Assembly (NCBI GenBank): GCA_030247855.1
Contig: JAPDRN010000037.1
Span: 124,001 to 188,000 of the forward strand
Source of the DNA: Knufia peltigerae
Taxonomy: Eukaryota; Ascomycota; Eurotiomycetes; Chaetothyriales; Trichomeriaceae
DNA length: 64,000 nt
Direction of reading: 5' to 3'
Of the stretch, positions 1-10,561 are shown in pieces; position 1 is the first letter of the stretch; each line of letters begins with the position of its first letter. The notes under the pieces were generated by a model. The model made no database searches, was not told the DNA's origin, and saw only the letters and a program-made list of their open reading frames with translations. The translations under genes were made by a program, and so were the position numbers.

Positions 1-562
1 GTTCAACGTGCCGTGGATTTCCAAACATTCAAGCTGTATCGGTAAAGTCCGAAGATATCACCATACTGGAAGCACACTGGGACCTCATCCACGGAGGGTA
101 GCCACCGCACGATATGCCGAGTCGCGAGGGCAACCGAGTGGTCCATCCCCTCGATACAGCGTTACCGGTGCGTGCCACAACACTAACTGCTGCTGGGTTG
201 GCTTGTCTCCCCTCACAAGACTCCGGTCATTTCCCGAGATGTAGGGAGTCCTGAAGCATGGCATCCACGAGAGGTTTGGTCATTCGAACTCTGATGCCGT
301 TCTTTTGGGTCTAGACGCGACGTGAATCCTTGCGCCCAATAATAGCAGGTGTCGTTTCGTCTGACCATCGACCATGTGGTTGTGCGGCCTGTCAGTGGGG
401 ACCAATGCCGGACCGCATACAGTAGAAGGGCTTAACATCCTCTCAAGATCATGACGCACGTAGTACAGTGCGACATCGAAAAGGAGCATCGATCGGGCTC
501 TGATAAATTCACGGGACGATAGAAGTCGTGATGCTCCCGTCTGTAGGCGTTACGGTGACCTA
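1..562. other. left-edge intergenic stretch, no gene seen
   Basis: No frame here gives a protein I recognise. Open frames on both strands are short and of unbiased composition. It lies downstream of TRM7 and may hold its 3' UTR, or the end of a gene outside the window. Confidence 0.5.
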
Positions 563-1708
563 TCATGTTACAGCTTGTTTGGATCGCCCTTTCGTCTTTC
601 CATATGCTCCGGACTCGATTCTCCGCCGCTCGAGAGCCTCCTTGTACGGAGGTGCTGTGGGTGGCTGGACAGGGTCCAAACTCGTGTGGCCTTCCGGCAG
701 TTTATACGTGGCATCTGCATCCCAAGCTGAGAGATCACCACAAGCGAGGAATGGCGCGATCCACCTCTGTGGGTCGCTCTCTTCGTCTTCGAAAGACAAC
801 TCGACAACGCCATCACCGCGAAGTCGTCTGGTTTGTTTGTCCGAGGGCGTGTATTGGGTGGTGCTTGACTGGGGAATCTTCAGGGCATCACCAAGTTCCG
901 GAGTCCAGTCTTTGAGCGGACGGTATCCCTCGCAGACCACGAATGCCTCAATACTGCTTGCCCTGCTGGACCGCGGTTTGGCGATATGGACCCGCTCAAA
1001 GACGAGTTTGAGCTGAGCGAAGATGATGTCGACATTTCTACCCCGGAAAATCTTCGCAACGAATTTGCCTCCAGGTCGGAGAACCTTCATCGCCAGAGCC
1101 AGGGCCGAATACAGCAGCTGTGACTGAACGTAGATGTCAAGGTCGTGAAGACCGGTCACATCGGGTGCCCCGTCGCTGATTACCAGGTCGACACGGTGAG
1201 TCTCGTTGTGCTCGTCGAAATCGGGGTCGATGGCTTTGAGGAGCAGAGGCACCGTTGAGGGGTGGGTGATGTCTGCCTTGAGCTGGACAATGCCGTCTAG
1301 CGGAGCCATAGGCTGAAGGTCAATGGCAACTATTTTGACATTTTGACGTGGTTTGAGCTCGGACGTCGCTCGCTCTAGGTTCAAAGTATTCGTGGTCTTT
1401 GCCAGATCTTCGACGTTGGTCTCTGATGAGTCTGCCACTGCGTGATTGCGAAATTGCTCCATTTTCTCAACCCACGCTCGACGACCAAAGCTCTCACCCT
1501 TTATGAGTATGCGGGAGAGGACCTGACTCCAACTGCCTGGGGCAGCGCATAAATCGACCACCCTTGTACATTTTGAAGGATCCGCGTATGAAAACAAATC
1601 AAACTGCTCGTCGATTTGGATGAGCTTGAAGGCCGACCTGGCACGCCAGTTTTGTTCTTTGGCAAGACGATAGTAGGCATCTCTCTTGTCTTTGGACGAC
1701 TTCCCCAT
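563..1708 (-). CDS. TRM7: TRM7-type tRNA 2'-O-ribose methyltransferase (FtsJ family)
   Basis: A single-exon 381-residue protein with the FtsJ fold. Seen in the sequence: an N-terminal SKDKRDAYYRLAKEQNWRARS stretch (cut here to its key part, KEQNWRARSAFKL), the SAM-binding motif VDLCAAPGSWSQVL near residues 50-63, the catalytic Asp in LVISDGAPDVTG, the catalytic Lys in GGKFVAKIFRG and the Glu in SIEAFVVCEGY. Together these give the K-D-K-E tetrad of the family. Known for the family: Trm7 methylates the ribose at positions 32 and 34 of the anticodon loop of some cytosolic tRNAs, with Trm732 and Rtt10 as partners. The protein is longer than the roughly 310-residue yeast enzyme because of a C-terminal tail of about 90 residues rich in charged residues and proline. 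It is divergently arranged with RET3. Confidence 0.93.
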   Translation of the reverse strand: MGKSSKDKRDAYYRLAKEQNWRARSAFKLIQIDEQFDLFSYADPSKCTRVVDLCAAPGSWSQVLSRILIKGESFGRRAWVEKMEQFRNHAVADSSETNVEDLAKTTNTLNLERATSELKPRQNVKIVAIDLQPMAPLDGIVQLKADITHPSTVPLLLKAIDPDFDEHNETHRVDLVISDGAPDVTGLHDLDIYVQSQLLYSALALAMKVLRPGGKFVAKIFRGRNVDIIFAQLKLVFERVHIAKPRSSRASSIEAFVVCEGYRPLKDWTPELGDALKIPQSSTTQYTPSDKQTRRLRGDGVVELSFEDEESDPQRWIAPFLACGDLSAWDADATYKLPEGHTSLDPVQPPTAPPYKEALERRRIESGAYGKTKGRSKQAVT

Positions 1709-2010
1709 TGTGTCAACGACCGATCGCGTGGTTCTCTACTCGTAAAGTGTAGAGGAAAAAAGTCGCTGGAAGCCAAAATTGGTTTAATGGTCCACCGTTT
1801 CTATCAATATATATACGTTCCCGCAACCGCAATAAAGGTGCAAACTTGGCCAAGACAGTACGGCGAAGTATTCACGAGCTGAAATGAAGTATCGCGGTCA
1901 AGGCCACTCTGGACTCGGGGGTTGTTTGAACTTGTGTGTACGGTATAACGAACACTTTTGCGCCAACTCCTTTCCTGCTGCCATCTCTACTCTGACAAGT
2001 TCTCTCAAAC
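1709..2010. promoter_or_regulatory. divergent promoter region TRM7/RET3
   Basis: 302 bp separate the two start codons, so both core promoters must lie here. A TATATATA-like stretch is visible near 1806-1816 (caatatatatacg). No other element was recognised. Confidence 0.5.
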
Positions 2011-2666
2011 ATGGCTCCCAGCATGTCGCTACACAGCGTCATTGCCGTTCTAATTCTTTCCACCGACACATCACCCGACTCGTCGAGATTGTTCGCCAAA
2101 TATTACAATGCTCCGCATACCTCTGCCACACACCCGACTCCTCCCCAGCCGTATGCATCGTTAAAAGAGCAGAAATCCTTTGAAAAAGGGCTGCTGGAGA
2201 AGACGGCGAAGCAGACATCAGACGTGATACTGTACGACAACAAGGTGGTGGTGTTCAAGATGGAGAGCGATGTGATGCTGTATGTGGTTGGAAATTCAGA
2301 AGAGAACGAGATATTGTTATACAATGTTGTTCTGGCGTTGAGAGATACGCTCAGCATCCTTCTCAAGTATGTGGCTTACTCAAAGTATGCCCTACAGCAC
2401 CACGGCTAACATAAGGTACCAGAAACTCTACAGACAAGCGGACAATCATGGAGAACTATGATCTGGTAACTCTTGCCATTGATGAGATTATCGACGATGG
2501 CATCGTCCTGGAGACAGACCCAGTCATGGTCGCGTCCAGAGTGAGCAAGGCACCTGCTCAGGATGCTCCGAATATGAAAAACATCGACCTCAGCGAACAA
2601 GGGATACAGAACCTGTGGGAATTCGGGAAGAAGCAAGGCATGGAATTTGTCCGGAGAAACTTATAG
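2011..2666 (+). CDS. RET3: coatomer subunit zeta (COPI)
   Basis: Two exons, 2011-2366 and 2423-2666, encode 199 residues. The intron has a GTATGT donor and a ACCAG acceptor, and the junction restores a lysine codon, joining SILLK to NSTDKR. The protein starts MAPSMSLHSVIAVLILS. It has the longin-like fold segments expected of zeta-COP: DVILYDNKVVVFK, a VMLYVVGNSEENE stretch and MENYDLVTLAIDEIIDDGI. Known role: a small subunit of the COPI F-subcomplex that coats Golgi-to-ER vesicles. Length is close to the yeast protein (189 residues). The start is the first ATG in frame. Confidence 0.93.
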
Positions 2667-3099
2667 TTGGCTTTTGTGGATATGCTGAGCGGATTTTATC
2701 TCCATGGAGGGCGTTGGGCGTCCAGCAAGATCGGCTGCAACCTTGGCATGGGCTGTTACGATGCGCAAGACAGACTTATGAATATGATGAAGGGGAAATG
2801 AGTGGCATTTACATGCAAGAGAGTGACCCAGCAATACTTTGCACAAGTCCTGAGTGGCAGACCACTGGCCAGTGGTTGTTTGGGCTCAGCCTTGTGCGGT
2901 GAGGGAGGCAGCCTTGCGGTGATTCATTTGCCGACGTCATTGGCATTTCAAATGCACTTCTCCAAAAATACTCGAACTCACATACACATTTCCGCTGTGA
3001 CTGCTACATTTTCCCCCTTCGCTTAGTCCTTTGATCTGGTCATCTTCTTGTCTTAATTTCCAAGGGCATTTCTCGTTATTTCTGATCCATTTGTCCACC
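2667..3099 (+). promoter_or_regulatory. RET3 3' end and RQC2 upstream region
   Basis: 433 bp with no recognisable coding sequence. It must hold the RET3 terminator and the RQC2 promoter. A pyrimidine-rich run (tcatcttcttgtc) lies about 45 bp before the RQC2 start codon, which is common upstream of filamentous-fungal transcription starts. Confidence 0.4.
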
Positions 3100-6000
3100 A
3101 TGAAGCAGCGTTTCTCGTCTCTAGACGTCAAGGTACGCAAGGGCCATATCGAAACACCCCGCTGCGCCCGACTGACTGTCGCATGCGCACTTCTAGGTCA
3201 TAGCAAGCGAACTTGCTGCATCTTTAGACAGCCTTCGAGTCTCAAATATCTACGATCTTTCTAGTCGAATCTTCCTATTCAAATTTGCGAAACCTGGCAA
3301 GCGAGAACAACTGCTGGTAGACTGCGGGTTTCGATGCCATCTCACATCCTTCTCGCGGACTGCGGCGACCACTCCATCGGACTTTGTCAAAAGGTTGCGG
3401 AAACATCTAAAGAGCAGACGAGTGACGGGCGTTGCGCAAATCGGGACAGATCGAGTCATTGAGATCAGCTTTAGTGATGGGCAATATCGAATGTTCCTGG
3501 AGTTTTTCGCCGCTGGCAACATCATCGTCACGGATGCCGAGCTGAATGTCCTGGCATTGCAAAGACAGGTAAGCGAGGGCAATGAAGATGTTGATGTCAA
3601 GCTAGGTGGGAAGTATACTTTGGAGCCAAAGCAGAATTACCACGGGATACCTCCAGTCACACCTGAAAGAGTGAAAGAATCTTTGGCAAAAGCTGCGGAG
3701 AGAATGAGGATTGCCAACGAAGTGGGAGGGAAAAAGGCAAAGAGAGCAAGAGGAGGGAATGACCTGAGAAAAGCATTAACGGCTGGATTCCCTGAGTTCC
3801 CACCTCATTTGCTGGAGCATGTATTCAAAGAGCTCGGTATAGACGCTGGCTTAAAGGTGGAAGATGTCTTGGAGAGGCCCGAGATCTTGGAGCAAATTCT
3901 CAAAGCTCTCGAACGCGCCAAGGAAATTTTCGACACATTTGATGCCGGTCAATCCAAAGGGTATATTGTCGCAAAAACAAAGTCCTCCGATGTTGGCAAA
4001 TTGGAAGGGCAAGTTCCAAGTCGAGAAAACCTTCTGTACGACGATTTTCATCCTTTTCGACCACTTCAGTTCGAGGGGAAGCCCGGAATCGTCATTCTTG
4101 AATTCGAAGGTTTCAATCGTACAGTCGATGAATTCTTCTCCTCAATAGAATCTCAAAAGCTGGAGTCTCGATTAACAGAACATGAGGAGACTGCCAAAAA
4201 GAAGTTGCAATATGCAAAGACCGAACACGAGAAACGGATAGGAGCACTTCAACAACAACAGGAACTCCACGTTCGAAAAGCCCAGACCATCGAAGCGAAC
4301 ACTCATCGTGTGGAAGAAGCCTGTGCAGCGGTTAACGGCCTGATCGGGCAGGGAATGGATTGGGTCGATATCGGGAAACTGATAGAAAATGAACAGAAGC
4401 GGGGCAATGTAGTCGCACAAATGATCAGGCTACCCTTAAAGCTTGAGGAGAACACTGTAACGCTGCTACTCAATGAGCCCGGATTCAATGAAGAGGAGGA
4501 GAGTGATGAAGAGGATAGGACTGATGATGAGGAAGACTCCGATGAAGAAGCCACCGAGGCCACGAACAAGGCTACTTCTGACAAACGACTTTCAATAGAC
4601 ATTGACCTTGGCCTTTCACCTTGGGCCAATGCAAGACAATACTACGATCAGAAGAAGACGGCAGCCGTCAAAGAGAAGAAGACCATCGAGTCGTCCGCCA
4701 AGGCCCTTCAATCTGCGGAGAAGAAGATCGAACGGGACCTCAAGAAGGGTCTCAAACAGGAGACTGCTACCCTCAGGGTTGCTCGTAAGCAGTTCTGGTT
4801 CGAGAAATTCTGGTTCTTCATTTCCAGTGACGGATACCTCGTGATTGGCGGAAAGGATGCCCAACAGAATGAACTGCTATACAGAAGATATCTGAAGAAA
4901 GGTGACATCTATGTCCATGCTGATCTTCAGGGTGCATCCAGTGTCATTGTCAAAAACAACCCCAAAACACCTGACGCGCCGATTCCCCCTTCTACGCTCT
5001 CCCAGGCAGGCTCTTTGACAGTCTGTACAAGCAGTGCCTGGGATTCTAAAGCTGTAATGGGTGCATGGTGGGTGAACTCTGATCAAGTAAGCAAGACCGC
5101 TCCGACTGGTGAGTATCTGACAACCGGCGGCTTCATGATTAGAGGGCGAAAGAACCTCCTACCGCCAAGTCAACTTCTGTTGGGATTCGGGCTGATGTGG
5201 CTGATCAGCGAGGAGAGTCGGGGCAATCATGGGAAGCATCGGTTGGAGAGAAGTGAGAGCATGCTATCAGGTGAAGCTGAGGCTTTGGCTGCTGATGCTC
5301 AGGGATTGACTCTAGAGGATGATCACGATGACGGTGAAGATGATGATTCTGATGACACGGATGAGGACGCGGTCCCTGATCTTGAGGATGCCGCTGGAAA
5401 AGGAGAGGACGAAGCGAAACAGGATTCCCAGGCTGTTGATGGCGTTGATGACGGGGTCAACGCCGAAGACCATGGGTCCGTGGCTGGGTCCGAGCCAGAT
5501 GAACAACGAAGCAACCCATTGCAGATGAACAACAGTGACAATCGTTCGCCAGATTCCATGCACGGGGCCAAGGCAGATCCAGAAGTGAAAATTGAAGTCG
5601 ATGACGGTGACCAGGGAGAAAATGATCCCAATGAAGAAGACCCAGAAGACAATTCAGAAGATGCTCATTCTCCCCAGGCCCATGGGCCCACGTCTTCGCA
5701 GGCTCAGCCAACACCGAAGCAGAAGCCACTATCCCGAGGCAAACGTAGCAAAGCCAAAAGAGCTCAAAAGAAGTATGCCGAACAAGATGAGGAAGACCGC
5801 GAGCTGGCCATGCAGCTTCTTGGTTCCAATCGCGGCCAAGATCGGAAGAAAGCTGCTGAGGAAGAGAAAGCTGTTCGCGAGGCGAAAGCTCAGGCAGACA
5901 GGGAACGACGGAAAGCACAGCATGCCAAAGCCGCAGAACGAGAACGGCTGCGGTATGAGAGGCTCGAAAAGGCAGCCCCTCAGGGAGGCATGAATCTGGA

Positions 6001-6475
6001 TGAAGACGATGAGTTGAGCAAAGAACAAATGGAGCAGGAGCGGCGCGAGCTACTGGACATTGACCGACTCGTGCCGTTTCCTCAACCGGGCGATGAACTC
6101 ATCGCAGCGATTCCAGTAGTAGCACCTTGGACGGCCATGCCCAGGTACAAATACAAGATCAAATTACAGCCTGGGAGTCTGAAGAAAGGGAAAGCTGTTC
6201 GAGAGATTCTGGGGTTCTGGTCGACGTTGGATAAAAAGGGCCCTAAGGTGGTGGACGAGGCCAGCAAAGACAAAGAGCGTGTCTGGCGACGAGAGTTGGA
6301 TCTGATGAAGGATTTGAGAGTCGAAGAAGTCGTTGGATATGTCCCCGTCAAAGGATGCAGAATCGTTCAAGGTGGTGGGATCGGAGGCGGCCTTGGGGGA
6401 GGCAATGCCGGGTCAAAGGGTAAAGGTAGTGCCGGAGGGAGAGGAAAAGGCGGCGGAGGGAAGAAGGGGAGATGA
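3100..6475 (+). CDS. RQC2: ribosome quality control complex subunit 2 (NEMF/Tae2 family)
   Basis: Exons 3100-3132 and 3197-6475 encode 1103 residues; the donor is GTACGC and the acceptor TTCTAG. The start MKQRFSSLDVKV is the family's invariant N-terminus. Asp9, Asp96 and Arg97 (in GTDRV) match the yeast Asp9, Asp98 and Arg99 needed for CAT tailing. Next come the coiled-coil region near residues 330-400, an acidic stretch, the NFACT-R domain with KGDIYVHADLQGASSVIV and SKTAPTGEYL, then a long acidic and basic low-complexity part. The NFACT-C domain (VVAPWTAMPRYKYKIKLQPG) is near the end, followed by a Gly/Lys-rich tail. Known role: binds 60S subunits carrying stalled peptidyl-tRNA, recruits Ltn1 and adds Ala/Thr tails. 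Confidence 0.95.
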
Positions 6476-7005
6476 GAGACATACAACCCCAGAAAATAGA
6501 TGAACTAGACGATATTGGACAGGTGGATGGACTCTTGAACATGGAAGAGATGAGCCCCCATCTCTGACATTATGCCCGAGCATTATCCTAATTGTATCTT
6601 CGTTGACTATAGATTTGACGCTCAAAGCCACATCTACTCTTCTACTCGTTCCCCGTACAGCCTTGCAATATTCCGCGAGGCTGCACCACGTGATCAGCAT
6701 AAAATTTCCTCCAAAACGGCGACTCCAGAAAGACTTGTTCACTACATCTCACTCGAAAACATGTTGCCTTGACTTTCGACTCGTCGAATCGACTTCCAAT
6801 CAGGGTGCATATTCTACCAACATGCTAAGATGATATACAGTTAAGAAACTGTCCTCAGCTTGGCTCAAGATTCCATCATGGTCGGCTCCTTGATCATCTC
6901 TCCTTCGCTCTCTAGGCATCCACACAGCAGAACTGCCTGTCAGAGGAAAACTTGGTCATTAATTCGAAAGCAACCTGGTTGAATATTTCGATCTAGGGCT
7001 CTTCT
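6476..7005 (+). other. RQC2-SUA5 intergenic region
   Basis: 530 bp without a credible gene. It should contain the RQC2 3' UTR and the SUA5 promoter. I saw no repeat or RNA gene. Confidence 0.45.
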
Positions 7006-8544
7006 ATGTTTAGACGACTTGTCACTTCAACTCTCCACTCTAGCCGCATTCCATCTTCAACTACCATGTCTCCTTCCACCATGGACACCATTATATCGAA
7101 TAGGGTACACCTATCCACTCTGCCCTATACAAACTGCACCACGCGCATCATTTCTCTTCTGGACGTCCCCATTCGCGAGAACGCCACGGACGACGAATAC
7201 CGAGACATCTACCATCGCTATACGCATGACACGTCGGTGCCCAATAGCCGTATGCTCCGCGACGCCATTCAATCCATCAAACACGGCATATCACCGCCTG
7301 TGGCATTTCCAACCGAAACCGTCTACGGGCTAGGTGCCGATGCGACGAATGAGCCCGCCATATCTGGTATTTTCGCCGCCAAAGGTCGACCGAGCGACAA
7401 TCCCCTGATCGTGCACGTTTCGAGCGTCCCTCACCTCGAACGTCTTACCGGCGAACAGCTTCCAGAGATCTACAAATCTCTCGTCAAGAAATTCTGGCCA
7501 GGCCCATTGACTATCTTGCTTCCTGTGCCTAGAAACGGTGTCTTTGCCCGAAACGTCCATCCCGCTCAGAGCACGATTGGGTTCCGAATTCCGTCGTCCA
7601 AGTTCGCCCGCTTCTTTATCGCTGCGACGGACAGACCTATCGCAGGACCGTCGGCAAACTCCTCCGGAAAACCCTCCCCAACGACTGCGCGACACGTGCT
7701 AGACGATCTACGCGGCAAGATCAATTTTATCCTCGACGGCGGCCCGTGCGACGTCGGTGTCGAAAGTACCGTTGTCGACGGCCTGCATGATCCGCCTCTG
7801 ATACTGAGACCGGGAGGAGTGTCGCTCTCTGACCTGATTGCGCATGGTCGTGAGGATGGAAATAGCTTCGCACACACCGCCATTGGATACAGGAGGCACG
7901 AAGGTCGCTCGGCATCATCCGGTTTAGCTACACCAGCGTCAGGGTCGGGCTCCGAGGCCATAAGTTACGTTGAAGACGTGACCGGTGCACCTCGCGCTCC
8001 GGGGATGAAGTATCGGCACTACGCTCCAAACGGACGCTTGATTCTGTTCTCTGAGAATACTGTCGCCGAGGGCGGGGTCGAGTCGAAAATGCTTGAGATT
8101 CTCGAATCTGCACCTACCCCACACGGGAATGACAATCGTGGTGGTAACGTCAACGTAGGCATTATTTCATGTCACTGGCCCGCCTTTGCTGGGTTATCCG
8201 CATCCCCAGTTCAAGAAGGCAAGCCGACACCACCAGCGCTCTCTGGTTCAGTGTTTGAAAACAGAACATCGGTCGCAAAGTACACGAAACGAACAGACGG
8301 GGATGTAACGCTGTACAACGTTCATATTGGGCCGGACATTACAGATCTAGGACACTCGCTATTTGGAGTGCTAAGGTTGTTCGACGAGCTTGGGTGTTCT
8401 TTCATCTTGGCCGAGACTGTTCGGCGCGCAGATGAAGGTCAAGGTGTGTCAGAGCAGGATAATCGACCAAATCCAAAGACCCGAGATATTGAGGACGCGG
8501 TCATCGATCGCATGGAAAAGGCTGCGGCAGAAAGAGTCGATTGA
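7006..8544 (+). CDS. SUA5: threonylcarbamoyl-AMP synthase Sua5
   Basis: Single exon, 512 residues. The YrdC domain is clear: SPPVAFPTETVYGLGADA, FAAKGRPSDNPLIVHV, FWPGPLTILL, and the SANSSGKPSPT segment, at about residues 90-280. The C-terminal Sua5 domain follows the linker APGMKYRHYAPNGRLIL. Known reaction: L-threonine, bicarbonate and ATP give threonylcarbamoyl-AMP, the donor for t6A at position 37 of ANN-decoding tRNAs. The first ATG gives a leader rich in Arg, Ser and Thr with no acidic residue in its first 25 positions, which fits a mitochondrial presequence. A second in-frame ATG at 7066 would start MSPSTMD and remove most of that leader. Dual cytosolic and mitochondrial supply from two start codons is an inference. 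Confidence 0.94.
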   Translation: MFRRLVTSTLHSSRIPSSTTMSPSTMDTIISNRVHLSTLPYTNCTTRIISLLDVPIRENATDDEYRDIYHRYTHDTSVPNSRMLRDAIQSIKHGISPPVAFPTETVYGLGADATNEPAISGIFAAKGRPSDNPLIVHVSSVPHLERLTGEQLPEIYKSLVKKFWPGPLTILLPVPRNGVFARNVHPAQSTIGFRIPSSKFARFFIAATDRPIAGPSANSSGKPSPTTARHVLDDLRGKINFILDGGPCDVGVESTVVDGLHDPPLILRPGGVSLSDLIAHGREDGNSFAHTAIGYRRHEGRSASSGLATPASGSGSEAISYVEDVTGAPRAPGMKYRHYAPNGRLILFSENTVAEGGVESKMLEILESAPTPHGNDNRGGNVNVGIISCHWPAFAGLSASPVQEGKPTPPALSGSVFENRTSVAKYTKRTDGDVTLYNVHIGPDITDLGHSLFGVLRLFDELGCSFILAETVRRADEGQGVSEQDNRPNPKTRDIEDAVIDRMEKAAAERVD

Positions 8545-9350
8545 GTCAGAATTTTGGATTGATTCATCATATCCCATCCCGGTTTAGAGATCATTACGAA
8601 GAAGATACAACTCTTTAAGTCTTGCCACTCTAGGAATCTGCCATGCGTGGTTCACTTATACAAAACCCCGTTCTTGGATTTCACAGCTCTGTGACAACAC
8701 TGGAAGACGAGTCATGACGAACCTCGTCTCACTTGAGATGAGATGAAAGCTTAATCATTGCCATCATCTTTTCATGGAGAAGCCGGAATGTGGTCTGGAC
8801 GTTTAAAGGATTTCATAGATCGGTTGAGCTTTGACACGTTCTCGAGATTTTGATTCATCTGCAACCAATTGCCGCTTAGGGACAGAGATATGTTTGTAGA
8901 TTTCATTTCTATCCCTATACGTCAATGAAATTCGATAGGCCCTGTCAGACTCTCGACTCAATCGCTTTTAGCCGTGCTATTTAATTTTAGATAGTTTATC
9001 TTGCTATTGATCGAGTTAGGCGAGAACATTGTTCCAGAACTCTTCTTTGCCCGCATGGACCACCAGCTCCCCGTAGAAATCTGAAAATTCCCATGTTGCA
9101 GAGTGGGAGCTAATGACGCCCTGACCAGCAAGCAATCCGACGTCTTGCACGAACCCCAAACCGTATATTCAATACCAGGAAAGCAAATCGAGGCTTATTG
9201 ATCCAATGTTGTGTTGAATCGCAGGAACCATGGAATACAAAAGCCTGGCAGTGGCCATGATCTTTGCAAGGTCAATCGCTATCTTCGAGTTTCTCACTGG
9301 AACTAGCTGCCTCGTTGTCCCGTTGTGCACGAGCCTACTATATTTCCAAA
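8545..9350 (+). other. SUA5-carbonic anhydrase intergenic region
   Basis: 806 bp, AT-richer than the neighbouring genes, with no recognisable coding sequence or RNA. It should include the SUA5 3' UTR and the promoter of the carbonic anhydrase gene. Confidence 0.45.
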
Positions 9351-10252
9351 ATGTTGTCCAACATCTTCCTCGCTTGTGTCCTGACCACAACAGTGCTGGG
9401 TTGTGCAGACCATTCCAATCACCTTCTGCATCCTCATGCGCGACGAGACCTTCCAATCCAAGAGATCGACCCTGGTAGAGATCATAACGACTGGACGTAT
9501 GAAGTTTCATCAGATTGGGGATACATCAATCCCAGTAAGTCCACAAACGTCTCTAGACAAAGAGCGAGTCTAGTGTACTGATTGTCGGGGTTTGAACAGA
9601 ATACTCTCTTTGCCAGAATGGCACTCAGCAAGCTCCCATCGGTCTGAGCACTGCTCAGGGTTTCTCCCAGGTCCACAAGCCAACCTTTGGCAACTATGCT
9701 CAAAACGTGTCTGGGAATTACTTCAACTGGGGATACGGTCCGGCCTTTACACCCCACTATGACAAACAGTCGGTGAGCAGTCTTCCCAACATCACTTTCG
9801 ACGGGGTCACTGGCTACATGGTCGGGTGGCACACTCACGCTCCGGGCGAGCATCCGGTCGACGGGAAACGAGGCAGGGCCGAGATCCATTTCGTGCACGC
9901 GGACGCGGAGGGCAACTATGTCGGTGTCCTGGCCATGCGCATCAATCCTTCCGGGAATACCGACTCCAAGTTTGTCGCCCAATGGCCAGGGTTCATCGGC
10001 TTCAACGAGACCAGACAATTGACCAACGTCAGACAAGACTTCGACCAGGCCATGAGTGAGGTTGGTCACTTTGAAAACTTCTGGACCTACATGGGTGGTT
10101 TGACCGTTCCTCCGTGCAAGGAGGGCATCCGCTTCTTCATGGCCGAGCAAATACTGAACGTCAGCAACACGCAGATGCAGAGCATCCTGGGCATGTCGGC
10201 CTACTCGACTCGCATTGAGCAACCGATTTGGTTACAGGGTGTCAACCAGTGA
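9351..10252 (+). CDS. secreted alpha-type carbonic anhydrase
   Basis: Exons 9351-9534 and 9600-10252 encode 278 residues; the donor is GTAAGT and the acceptor AACAG, joining INP to KYSLCQNG. The N-terminus MLSNIFLACVLTTTVLG is a signal peptide, with a cysteine close behind. Zinc ligands are visible as HTH in GWHTHAPGEH and the first His of AEIHFVHAD, the pattern of His94, His96 and His119 in human CA II. The PVDGKRGR segment and the GGLTVPPC motif near the C-terminus also fit alpha-CA. Several N-glycosylation sequons are present (NVS, NIT, NET). Known reaction: reversible hydration of CO2. Location is probably the cell wall or medium. The upstream ATG at 9264 would destroy the signal peptide, so 9351 was chosen. 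Confidence 0.92.
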
Positions 10253-10561
10253 TTGATTGCAAGACGAAGCTGAGAGAGCCGCCGCATGGGGAACGTATGT
10301 GCATGTGCATTAGAGATTTTTGAATAAATAGTCAAGATACACAAGACTGAAACCGAATCTCCGTATCCATCCTCGATGCTGATTAGCTAAGCGAGACTCA
10401 GCCTGATCGGTGATTGGTGACACCACGAGGCTGATGACTCTTCGGCTATTTTACTTGTAACAAACAAACGTCATAACAAGCATCGATCTCCATCATTGAG
10501 ATCCTGCTGAATTCCCTTCAAATCGAGCACAACCTCTTCTCCCTTCCCTTCGCATGCAGAA
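10253..10561 (+). other. short intergenic region
   Basis: 309 bp between the carbonic anhydrase stop and the next start. An AATAAA-like polyadenylation signal (gaataaatag, 10322-10331) lies about 70 bp after the stop. Nothing else was recognised. Confidence 0.5.
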
